From: Candidatus Peregrinibacteria bacterium | Lineage (GTDB): Bacteria; Patescibacteriota; Gracilibacteria; UBA1369 | Length of the DNA: 64,000 nt | Direction: 5' to 3' | NCBI GenBank assembly: GCA_003153355.1 | Contig: PLYH01000001.1 | Location: 100,565 to 164,564 of the forward strand | In this document: positions 38,168 through 45,811 of the stretch, one piece after another | How positions within the stretch are numbered: position 1 is the first letter of the stretch | How the letters are laid out: each line of letters starts with the position of its first letter | The notes under the pieces: generated by a model | The model's input: only the letters and a program-made list of their open reading frames with translations | Database searches by the model: none | Told to the model about the DNA's origin: nothing | Made by a program: the position numbers and the translations under genes

Positions 38168-39505
38168 TTATTTTTTGCTGATCAAGTCAGCGCAGGCTTT
38201 ACGAACCTCAGGTTCAGAGTAAAAATTTGAAGGCCGTCCATTAGATGATCTCCCTCTTTTAGCTACGGCTCCTATTTTTTTTAGTCGCAAATTAACCGTG
38301 ATCTTAACCAGATTAAAAAATTTTGCCCATGCTCTATGAGTTCCGTAACGGATATTATCTTCCATAAAAAACCCATCTTGATCGGCTTGAGGTAAATCCT
38401 TGAGAAGTTCTCCACAAGCTTTACGTACATCTGCTTCAGTGTAAAAAGCAACTACCTGACCATCTTGCAGTCTCCCATTGATGGAATTAGCTCCCATCTT
38501 TTCAACGCGATTGATAAGCGTAGCCAACTGAAGATTGAGTGATCTGGCCCAAGCACTGCAATTACCATAGTTGATACTGTTTTTTATAAAAAATCCATCC
38601 TCATCAGCTTGAGGTAAATCTTTGAGAAGTTCAGCGCAGGCTTCGCGGACATCCGCTTCGGAGTAAAAATTGAATTTATGGCCACTGGATAATATTCCTT
38701 CGACGGGTTTACATCCGATTCTTTCAACATATTTTTGAATCGTTGTTCCTGCAATCCCTAATAATCTTGCCAAAGCGCTCACACAACCAAAACGAACACC
38801 CTTTTTTATAAAAAATCCATCCTCATCAGCTTGAGGTAAACCTTCCAGAAGATTAGCACAGGCTTCTCGGACATCGGCTTCGGAGTAAAAAAATTTACTT
38901 ACGCGACCAACGGATAATCGCCCATCCACTGGTTGTGCGCGAATTTTATCAAGCCGCGTTTGAACAGTCTGACCATCTAAATTCAATAATCTCCCCCATG
39001 CATCAGGAACACCAAACCGTTCACCTTTTTTGACAAAAAAACCATCTTCGTCTGCTTGAGGTAAATTAATGAGATCATCACAGGTTCTACGGACTTCTGT
39101 TTCAGAATAAAAATCGTGAAGCTTCCCATTATGAAATATTTTTCCTTTCTTTGGCTGAATTTTATTTTTTTCCAAGCGATCACCAATTGCTTTATTATCT
39201 AAGTTAAAAATTTTTGCCCAAGCATAACAGGTTCCAAACCGTATACCGCCTTCAATGAAAAAACCATTTTCATCAGCTTGAGGTAAATGCTTGATGAGAA
39301 GATCAGCACATACCCTGCGAACACCAGCTTCAGCAAAAACAATATCAACTTTATTGCGGACAGTATCATGGATCTTTTTAAACTTTACATTACCATCACT
39401 ATTTATTCTTTCACGTATGGTGGTCTCTGAAATCGAAATACCTTCTTTATCACGGAAGTATTTTTCCCATCTCGATGGATTACCATAACGGAATTCTCCT
39501 TCCAT
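38168..39505 (-). CDS. Tandem-repeat protein with HTH-like modules
   Basis: A 445-aa protein made of five clear repeats of about 70-75 residues plus a degenerate first copy. Each repeat has the pattern FYSEADVREACAELL, a turn LPQADEDGFF, a strand GVRFG, then a helix-turn-helix-like stretch (AWARLLNLDGQTVQTRL) and a short beta part (VDGRLS). At the DNA level the turn is repeated near 38,381, 38,602, 38,824, 39,050 and 39,272. The repeated HTH suggests modular nucleic-acid binding; this is inference. It starts right after, or overlapping, the helicase stop (a TTG at 39,517 overlaps it; ATG at 39,505 chosen), so the two are coupled. Confidence 0.75.
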   Translation of the reverse strand: MEGEFRYGNPSRWEKYFRDKEGISISETTIRERINSDGNVKFKKIHDTVRNKVDIVFAEAGVRRVCADLLIKHLPQADENGFFIEGGIRFGTCYAWAKIFNLDNKAIGDRLEKNKIQPKKGKIFHNGKLHDFYSETEVRRTCDDLINLPQADEDGFFVKKGERFGVPDAWGRLLNLDGQTVQTRLDKIRAQPVDGRLSVGRVSKFFYSEADVREACANLLEGLPQADEDGFFIKKGVRFGCVSALARLLGIAGTTIQKYVERIGCKPVEGILSSGHKFNFYSEADVREACAELLKDLPQADEDGFFIKNSINYGNCSAWARSLNLQLATLINRVEKMGANSINGRLQDGQVVAFYTEADVRKACGELLKDLPQADQDGFFMEDNIRYGTHRAWAKFFNLVKITVNLRLKKIGAVAKRGRSSNGRPSNFYSEPEVRKACADLISKK

Positions 39506-39513
39506 AAAATAAA

Positions 39514-40989
39514 TCAATCATCAAAATATGCAAAACCATCATCAGCCAATTTAGGAAGATCATCTAGGGTCAGAATATCGCTAAGATCAGACGTTTCCAT
39601 AAGTTCTACCGAGGATGTTAATGCTTTGGATTTAAACCTTTTTAAAATTCGTTTTACCTCATCAAGATCACCGTGACCTCCTTCTCCTGAGCCATCCGCT
39701 CTACCGAGAAGCTTGCCAGGCTCATAATCTTTTGGGGGGATTTTTAAAACATCAAGTAACGTTACCGGACGAAATTTAGTTGAACGGGGCAGTATTTGAA
39801 CAATCAGCGAAGAGTTTTTTCTAAACCCAGATTCCGCTTCAATGGAACCTTGACGAATCGTACGCAAAACACGTCCATGCCTCTGCTCGAGCTTATTGAG
39901 TGAAAGGGTGGGAGAAGCATCGATAAGAAAACGCGCACGTGGCAGATCCAAACTTCGTCCGCCCATTTCGCAGAGAACAAGAATATCTATTTGGCCTTCC
40001 CTAAATTCCCGTTTTTCATCTTCAAGTCGTCCACCAGAAGTATCACCGTCCCACGATTTAACAACTAGGCCATTATGGCCGAATTCTCGCTGCATTCTTT
40101 TCGTCACCTCTCCAAGGATTTGGAGGGTTGGAACATAAATAAGAGTGGGGAAATTTTTTCGCTCCCTTCTATCCAGTTTTGCATAAATACGAGATATCGC
40201 ATTTTCTATTTGCGCCGATTTCATAGCTTTCCCAAGAGCTCTTTTATTGTAATCTTGGCCTTCTCGACGGATTTCATCACCATCTACGTCAGCCTTATAC
40301 ATATAAAAACGAGACCGAACATTTACACCCTTTTCCATTCCTTGCTTCAGTGTCATTTTATGGATAATTTCACCCCAGACTGTACTTATATGTCTGCCAT
40401 CCGGCCATTGGGGAGTCGCTGTACATCCGACCCTTTGAGCTCTACGAAACTGTTCTATAACCTCAACACGGTTTTCGGTGAGATATTTATCAGCTTCATC
40501 GCCGATCACAAGTGAAACCTTTGCAGGATCAAATTCCTTGCCAATATTATCTTTATGGTACTGGAGTGCTTGAATGCTTGCAACGATGACATTTGGTTTC
40601 AATTCCTTCTGTCCATCTCCCCATATTCCTACATCTCTGCCGATGATTTTTTCAATCTGATCTCTAATTCCATCCATCATGGAACGCTCAACAGTCAAAA
40701 TGATATCTTTTCTTTCTGAACGTTCTGTCGGTGATAAATTTGCTTTGGCTTCCTGTGAAGCCTTCACCAGGGCGGCTTCCAATATAGTCTTACCGGCACC
40801 GCAGGGATGAACGATGGAAAAACTCTTTTTACCGCTTTTCAGGGCACCTGCTGCGTTTGCCATCGCACGCTGTTGGTGCTCATCAAGGGTAATTTCGTCA
40901 CCATCCGAAGTTTCTAGAGTTTCAGAATTCCTTTCACATTGAGCTGCAAGTGAGCGCTGGTATTCAGGAAAAGAGAATCTTTGAGCCAT
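39514..40989 (-). CDS. SF2 DEAD/DEAH-type helicase
   Basis: A 491-aa protein. Motif I is HPCGAGKT (residues ~62-69), motif II is IGDEAD, motif III CTATP, and motif VI QRHGRVLR. The N-terminus has a short stretch (LDEHQQRAMANAAGAL) of Q-motif type. No nuclease domain or zinc site is visible. A Gly/Glu/Asp-rich acidic tail follows. The gene ends with TGA next to the start of the modular repeat gene. Functionally it could unwind or translocate on DNA for its partner; no known defence system with exactly these two parts is recognised. Confidence 0.85.
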   Translation of the reverse strand: MAQRFSFPEYQRSLAAQCERNSETLETSDGDEITLDEHQQRAMANAAGALKSGKKSFSIVHPCGAGKTILEAALVKASQEAKANLSPTERSERKDIILTVERSMMDGIRDQIEKIIGRDVGIWGDGQKELKPNVIVASIQALQYHKDNIGKEFDPAKVSLVIGDEADKYLTENRVEVIEQFRRAQRVGCTATPQWPDGRHISTVWGEIIHKMTLKQGMEKGVNVRSRFYMYKADVDGDEIRREGQDYNKRALGKAMKSAQIENAISRIYAKLDRRERKNFPTLIYVPTLQILGEVTKRMQREFGHNGLVVKSWDGDTSGGRLEDEKREFREGQIDILVLCEMGGRSLDLPRARFLIDASPTLSLNKLEQRHGRVLRTIRQGSIEAESGFRKNSSLIVQILPRSTKFRPVTLLDVLKIPPKDYEPGKLLGRADGSGEGGHGDLDEVKRILKRFKSKALTSSVELMETSDLSDILTLDDLPKLADDGFAYFDD

Positions 40990-41126
40990 GGTTTGGTAAG
41001 TTAGAGGGCAATTTATACCATAATTTACGCAAAAACGTCAAGGAGCAGCCCTCAATCTCATTTTAGTTCCCTCAAAATGCTGTTAACTTTGGGGCAGAGA
41101 TCTAAAGATATGTAGAACAAGCCATA

Positions 41127-41154
41127 TTTACTTTTCTTGATTTTATGCTACAGT
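41127..41154 (+). promoter_or_regulatory. Probable sigma-70 promoter of the Cys/His protein-SIR2 operon
   Basis: -35 TTTACT at 41,127-41,132, 16-bp spacer, and an extended -10 (TGC then TACAGT at 41,149-41,154), 43 bp before the ATG of the first gene. The divergent helicase gene starts at 40,989. Confidence 0.45.
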
Positions 41155-41197
41155 AAGCTCCTTTTTAAATTTATCGATTCTGAATCCTCCCAAACAT

Positions 41198-42124
41198 ATG
41201 GCTGAAAACGAGCACAACTATAATAAGTTCAACAATTATCTCAACAGCATCCCCTTAGAAGAGCTTCATGCTAAGAATCAAAAAGATCTTGATAAGGCTC
41301 AAAAAAATTTTCAAGAACTTAAGAAAGCGCTTGCTCAAGGGAAATGCAGTTTTTGCGGCAATGAGCTTTCTTATTTTTCAGAAAAGAAACCTTGCTTTCA
41401 TTGGCTTTTAAAACCAAATGGCTTTAAGAAAAGACATTTTCCACTTTTATATACGCAGGAAAATTTTCATCAGCTTGAGGCTTATCTTCGTTGGGTAGCC
41501 AATTGTGAGGCTCCGATGGTCAATATAAATGATCTGGTGGAAGAAAAATCTTCCTCAAAAATTATCGAAGAAACGATATGCTACAAAAATCTTGAATGGT
41601 CATTCTCGTGTACAGAAAACTGCATGCGCGGAGACAGTCACAAAAGTAAAGATGGAGAGAAAATACCACATTACCATTTTCAAATGAGAGTCGATGGAAA
41701 TGTGATTATTAATTATAACGGATTTCATGTTCCATTTCACGACTATGACCATTTCTGTTTTGCTGTAAAAAGAGGAGAATTTGATCGACTGAGAGGTCAC
41801 CATGTTGAGGGTGCAGGTATGCAAGCACTGCTCGACAATTTTACTCCTGAGGAATTGATTGATCACATGCAAAAACCACCAGACGATGCTGGACGTAAGC
41901 AACAATTTCACCTGGGAACTTTAGTCGTCGCTGACGAAGGAACAACCATGTCTGGAGATGATATTGCTGACATTATTGAGGAGCACAATAGGACAGGTGT
42001 TCCAATGGCAAAACTTATAAGAAAACTCAAAAATGTGAACGTTGAAACTATCATTTCTCCAGGCCCCGACGTCCCTAAGATTGCTGCTAGAAAACCAAAC
42101 AGGGGAAAACCTCCTAAATCATAG
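41198..42124 (+). CDS. Unknown Cys/His-rich protein upstream of SIR2
   Basis: A 308-aa soluble protein I do not recognise. Residues 1-48 are helical and charged. A possible zinc site follows (C50, C53, C66, H68, with H80 nearby). A second metal-like cluster includes C138, C142, H148, H158, H160, H177, H181 and H185 in a beta-rich region (HYHFQMRVDG, FHVPFHDYDHF). The tail has DEGTTMSGDDIADIIEEHNR and ends basic. The neighbouring SIR2 gene begins 70 bp downstream on the same strand, so the two may form a toxin/sensor pair. This is inference; no sensor function is proven. Confidence 0.65.
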   Translation: MAENEHNYNKFNNYLNSIPLEELHAKNQKDLDKAQKNFQELKKALAQGKCSFCGNELSYFSEKKPCFHWLLKPNGFKKRHFPLLYTQENFHQLEAYLRWVANCEAPMVNINDLVEEKSSSKIIEETICYKNLEWSFSCTENCMRGDSHKSKDGEKIPHYHFQMRVDGNVIINYNGFHVPFHDYDHFCFAVKRGEFDRLRGHHVEGAGMQALLDNFTPEELIDHMQKPPDDAGRKQQFHLGTLVVADEGTTMSGDDIADIIEEHNRTGVPMAKLIRKLKNVNVETIISPGPDVPKIAARKPNRGKPPKS

Positions 42125-42194
42125 TAGACTGCTCTTATTTTAGAAAATTTAGTAAAAGAAACTAAAAAAATTCCTATATCTTTTATAAAATATT

Positions 42195-43223
42195 ATGGAA
42201 TATTCAAAAAATATCTTGCTTACAGGTGCTGGTTACACTGCCAATTTTGGTGGATTTGTGGCTAGCGACATGTATGAAAAGATTTTTAATAATTCAAGGA
42301 TAAATTCTTTATCAGACACAGCTGGCGGAATTATCCGTAACTCTGACGATCTTGATTATGAAGGCATCTATTCTGAAATAGACGCATCGAGTAGTGTAAA
42401 TCCCGAAGATAAAATCCTCGCGAGAGAGTTAGTCGTTGATGCTTACAAAGCTTTAGATAAAGAATTAAAACGAGGTCCTACGAAAGCAAATGGAACATAT
42501 AGTAAATTCGGACGTACCTTGATCCAACGAATTATAGGAAGGGGCACACAGAAAGGGTTTTTCTTTACAACAAATCAAGATCTATTACAAGAAAGCCGTA
42601 GTGGGATGAAAGCCTATGGAATACCTATCTCAGATGCAGAGAAGTTAAACAAAAAACAGATTTTGGAAAGAAAGGATTTCATACAATTGCCCAATTTGAA
42701 AGATATTGAAAAACTTAAAGCTCGCATTCAGGGAACTGAAAGACATGTTGGGGATTATCGTGATTTGAATGATTTAAATTATATAAAATTGCATGGTTCA
42801 TATGGATGGTTATCTGCTGACGGTTCTGATGGAATGATTTTTGGAAAAAATAAACCTAGAGATTTGGAAAAAGAACCCCTACTAGCTTTCTACTTACGGC
42901 TATTTAGAGAGGTATTATGCAAAGACGGAGCAACATTAATAGTTATAGGTTATAGTTTTAGAGACAAGCATATTAATGATGTTATTTTGGAGGCAGTAAA
43001 AAATCATGATTTACATTTGGTTATAGTTGGTAATATCCAGAAAATCAAAAATCAATTATGTTATTCACAAGATGATGCTGGAGTAAAAAAAGAATTGGAG
43101 ACCAAGGCAATATGGGACGCTAGAGTTGGGCAATTTGATAAAAAATTAATCGATATTTTTGATGATACAAATGATACAAATTTGAATACTTCCGCTGAAG
43201 ATTTATTAAAAAAACTGTCTTAA
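42195..43223 (+). CDS. SIR2-domain protein, probable defence NADase
   Basis: A 342-aa protein of the SIR2_2 type found in antiphage systems. Motifs: LLTGAGYTANFGG (NAD-binding GAG at 11-13), FFTTNQDLL (T-T-N-x-D at 125-129), KLHGSYGW (candidate catalytic His200), and GYSFRDKHIND (252-262). It has no zinc-finger cysteines of protein deacetylase sirtuins. In related systems such proteins deplete NAD+ on infection. It appears intact. Confidence 0.85.
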   Translation: MEYSKNILLTGAGYTANFGGFVASDMYEKIFNNSRINSLSDTAGGIIRNSDDLDYEGIYSEIDASSSVNPEDKILARELVVDAYKALDKELKRGPTKANGTYSKFGRTLIQRIIGRGTQKGFFFTTNQDLLQESRSGMKAYGIPISDAEKLNKKQILERKDFIQLPNLKDIEKLKARIQGTERHVGDYRDLNDLNYIKLHGSYGWLSADGSDGMIFGKNKPRDLEKEPLLAFYLRLFREVLCKDGATLIVIGYSFRDKHINDVILEAVKNHDLHLVIVGNIQKIKNQLCYSQDDAGVKKELETKAIWDARVGQFDKKLIDIFDDTNDTNLNTSAEDLLKKLS

Positions 43224-43482
43224 AGAAGGATTTTACGCCCATACCGATCAAGAATAAACTGTGGCCGCTAGCGTTACTGTCTGGCTTATCAACGACTTCG
43301 TTTAGCTTTTTCATATTCGTGGGTAAAATTCCTTCAAAAACCCCGCAACGTTCTAAAACATTATAAACATCCTCCCAAAAACCATCAGGAGTTTTTTTAG
43401 CATAATGACAGGTAATGTGAAGAATGTGACCTCGATTTGATCTGAACGTAACAGATTTTTTTGTCTCTTTGATTTTTTTCAT
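43120..43482 (-). pseudogene. Likely broken small gene whose end runs into the SIR2 gene
   Basis: The open frame of 120 aa starts at an ATG at 43,482 (MKKIKETKKSVTFRSNRGHI). Its first ~85 residues look like a small alpha/beta protein (HITCHYAKKTPDGFWEDVYN). The last third lies antisense to the SIR2 3' end and reads as non-protein-like sequence. The simplest reading is a truncated gene that now ends by chance within its neighbour. No family recognised. Confidence 0.45.
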
Positions 43483-43504
43483 AGGTAAAAATTAAAAAAT
43501 AGGC

Positions 43505-43650
43505 TTAGTTTTTAGCGCTATTATCTTTTTCATCTGGAGCGGGTGCTTTCTTTTCGATATGATTAACTTTCATTATGGACTTTGCTCCTTTGGGAATCTC
43601 GAAACTTAGTTCAGGAAAAGACTTAATTGTTTCCTTTTCTTTCAGGGTTT
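43505..43650 (-). pseudogene. Remnant of a small gene
   Basis: An open stretch on the minus strand encodes QTLKEKETIKSFPELSFEI and continues to PAPDEKDNSAKN before a TAA at 43,505-43,507. It has no good start codon except an internal ATG at 43,573. Its 5' end merges, in a different frame, with the 3' end of the DUF2779 fragment, so a deletion or frameshift probably joined two genes here. Confidence 0.35.
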
Positions 43651-43899
43651 GAGGGTGGCCTGATAAATAATTGAAGTACCATTTTTCAGGAGCTTCGTGG
43701 TTTCTTCAAAAGCATTTTCCCAAGGGACTTCGATCCCTTTCGGAAAAAGGCCGTGAGCAAGGTCTTCCACCTGTCCGCCTTGGATTGCAATCCGGCTCTG
43801 AGTTTGATCAAGAAGGTCTTTCCTGTTTTTACAAAGCCATCCGTAGCGGGGACATTCCAGGAATCGAAGGAAATCGGTTTTGCTTATGGTGTGATTCAC
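43642..43899 (-). pseudogene. N-terminal fragment of a DUF2779-type nuclease-like protein
   Basis: The 85 aa read ISKTDFLRFLECPRYGWLC, then a Leu-rich part, QGGQVEDLAHGLFPKGIEVP, and TSIIYQATLKP. This matches the start of DUF2779 proteins, which are normally several hundred residues long with a PD-(D/E)XK-like nuclease part. Here the protein stops before the nuclease core. The fragment is 3 bp after AIPR on the same strand, so it was probably a second gene of that operon, now lost. Confidence 0.65.
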
Positions 43900-43902
43900 A
43901 CG

Positions 43903-45660
43903 CTAATCTAAATTGATTTTTTCGATTTGTTTTATAAATAAAGCAATGTTTTTATTAAACATTTTCTTTTTCGCTGAATTTTGTTTTGACCAAAATTTAT
44001 TAAATTCTATCTCTAAGTTCGGTTGTCTGAAAAAACTTGAAATATCTGTAATTTTCCCGTTTTTTTCTTTATTTATTCGGTAAAATTTCATGGCTGCTAC
44101 ATATCCTTTTTCACTAATTTGGAAAAGATGTTTGATAATGTTTTTATACTTTGGCTGTTTATGTCTTTCAGCAGCATAAATAAAATTTTTCTGAATGATA
44201 TTATTTTTAAAATATACTTCTAAATTTCCCCACATAAAATTTAATATTAACCAATGTGCGTAATATCTTCTTGTATCTTTTTGCGTTAAAGAAGCGATAA
44301 GTTTGTCCATCCAATGAAACACCAAATATTCCTTTATCGGTCTTTGATTAAATATTTTTTTGTAAATTTCATCTGCGAACAGTTTATTTTTACCTTCTCT
44401 AACGATAAATGGATCTAATATACAAGCTCCGATTATTTTCGCTAATCTATCTTTTCTTACTTTCCACTGATATTTATTTATATTAATCTCGGCTATTTCT
44501 TCAGAACTGGAACGTTTTCTTAAATAGAGATAACTTAATTTTCTCAATTCCTTCTCAATTCGTATTTGTTCTATGTCGTTTGATTTTAAATCTGCAGCAG
44601 TTATTTGATTTTGGTAATTGGTAGCTTTAACTATCTGTCTAACCATTTTATCTAATTGAGTATCTTCAGGTTTATTAGGTATTTCTATGATTCTTATAAG
44701 TACTTTTGCGTTATTTTTTCTATGCTTACCTAGTACTCGTGTTGTTTGTTGTCCATTGATTATTTGTGCATTTGATAAACTTATATATGTTTCTCCTTTA
44801 GAGCTTTCGAGTTTAACTTTATTTCCTATAATAGTTATTCCATTATTGTAGTACCAAAATAAATGCGGTTCTTTTTCTAATGTTTTTTCGATGCTTTTAT
44901 TTATTTCGTTGTTACCAAGAAAACCACGAATATTTCTTGCAAATAGCCTTCTCCCAATTTCGTTGTATATGTTTCCAATATCTGTGCCATTCATAGTAAA
45001 TATCCAAGACGTGTTTCCTGTTTTTTCATCATGTTTTTCTATATGTTGTTCATTATCAATAGGGAGTTTTATAGTAGGTGGGGGTGGGGCGATACCATCA
45101 ATATACTGTTGGCAAAGCAATAAAATATCCTCACCATTAAATATGTCATAGTTTGCAGTTTCCCAATCTTCGATCATTGTTTCTGCTTGTTCAGTTATTG
45201 ATTTACTAACTTTACCCGTGGTTATGAACTGTAAATGAAGATTATAGTTTCGATTTTGAATTATATTTCTGGCTTCTTCTAGTTTTATTCTTGTTATGTT
45301 CTCAGCTGTTGATGTTATTTGCTTAAAAAGTCCATCTTCTTCTAAAAGTAATGATCTACCTATGTTCGCGAGCGCGGTTACATCATTACTTTTTTCACTT
45401 TTTTTGTTTATTGAATGATTGTATTTGCCTTGTATAACGAATACTATTTTTGTTTTATGGTCTATATATATTGCATCAATGCCTTTATCATTGGAACCGC
45501 CAGTTAATGATTCAATAGCTTTGTTTTCATCATCGCTTATATAAGCTTTAATAAACCAGGTCAAAAAAGCATTATCTGGAGATAACGTGGGATTTCTATC
45601 GTTGATTTCTAAAATTTCCTTTTGGAGCTCTTTATAAAGTTTATTTTCGTTTTCCGTCAT
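43903..45660 (-). CDS. AIPR-family (abortive infection) protein
   Basis: A 585-aa protein with the AIPR pattern in the middle (LFARNIRGFLGNNEINKSIE, FWYYNNGITIIGNK, NAQIINGQQTTRVL). The N-terminus has GGSNDKGIDAIYID followed by VFVIQGKYN, which fits a restriction-endonuclease-like D-x(n)-Q-x-K active site. AIPR proteins are linked to phage abortive infection. The C-terminal part is mostly helical and unassigned. It appears full length. Divergent from the type IIG gene across a 151-bp gap. Confidence 0.85.
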   Translation of the reverse strand: MTENENKLYKELQKEILEINDRNPTLSPDNAFLTWFIKAYISDDENKAIESLTGGSNDKGIDAIYIDHKTKIVFVIQGKYNHSINKKSEKSNDVTALANIGRSLLLEEDGLFKQITSTAENITRIKLEEARNIIQNRNYNLHLQFITTGKVSKSITEQAETMIEDWETANYDIFNGEDILLLCQQYIDGIAPPPPTIKLPIDNEQHIEKHDEKTGNTSWIFTMNGTDIGNIYNEIGRRLFARNIRGFLGNNEINKSIEKTLEKEPHLFWYYNNGITIIGNKVKLESSKGETYISLSNAQIINGQQTTRVLGKHRKNNAKVLIRIIEIPNKPEDTQLDKMVRQIVKATNYQNQITAADLKSNDIEQIRIEKELRKLSYLYLRKRSSSEEIAEININKYQWKVRKDRLAKIIGACILDPFIVREGKNKLFADEIYKKIFNQRPIKEYLVFHWMDKLIASLTQKDTRRYYAHWLILNFMWGNLEVYFKNNIIQKNFIYAAERHKQPKYKNIIKHLFQISEKGYVAAMKFYRINKEKNGKITDISSFFRQPNLEIEFNKFWSKQNSAKKKMFNKNIALFIKQIEKINLD

Positions 45661-45779
45661 AAGATATTTTTAATTATCATGTTATATTACCACAATTTAA
45701 CTGTTTTGGCAACGCGGTGATTTATACTAACAAGAATTGTATTCACGCACTCCATTTGTCTTTATTTAAAGCCGATTTT

Positions 45780-45795
45780 CTGGTATACTAACCAG
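45780..45795. promoter_or_regulatory. Palindrome over the -10 box of the type IIG gene
   Basis: CTGGTATACTAACCAG: the arms CTGGT and ACCAG flank a TATACT -10 box (45,784-45,789), preceded by the TGG of an extended -10. It lies 16 bp before the ATG at 45,812. Overlap of an inverted repeat and the promoter suggests repressor control, as often seen for restriction enzymes. Confidence 0.45.
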
Positions 45796-45811
45796 ATATT
45801 TTGAAATCAAA

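Noticed and set aside
38380-39290. Regular ~222-bp repeats that could suggest a CRISPR or satellite array
   Set aside because: The repeats are in frame within one long protein and reflect 70-75 aa modules; the units are too long and too diverged for CRISPR.
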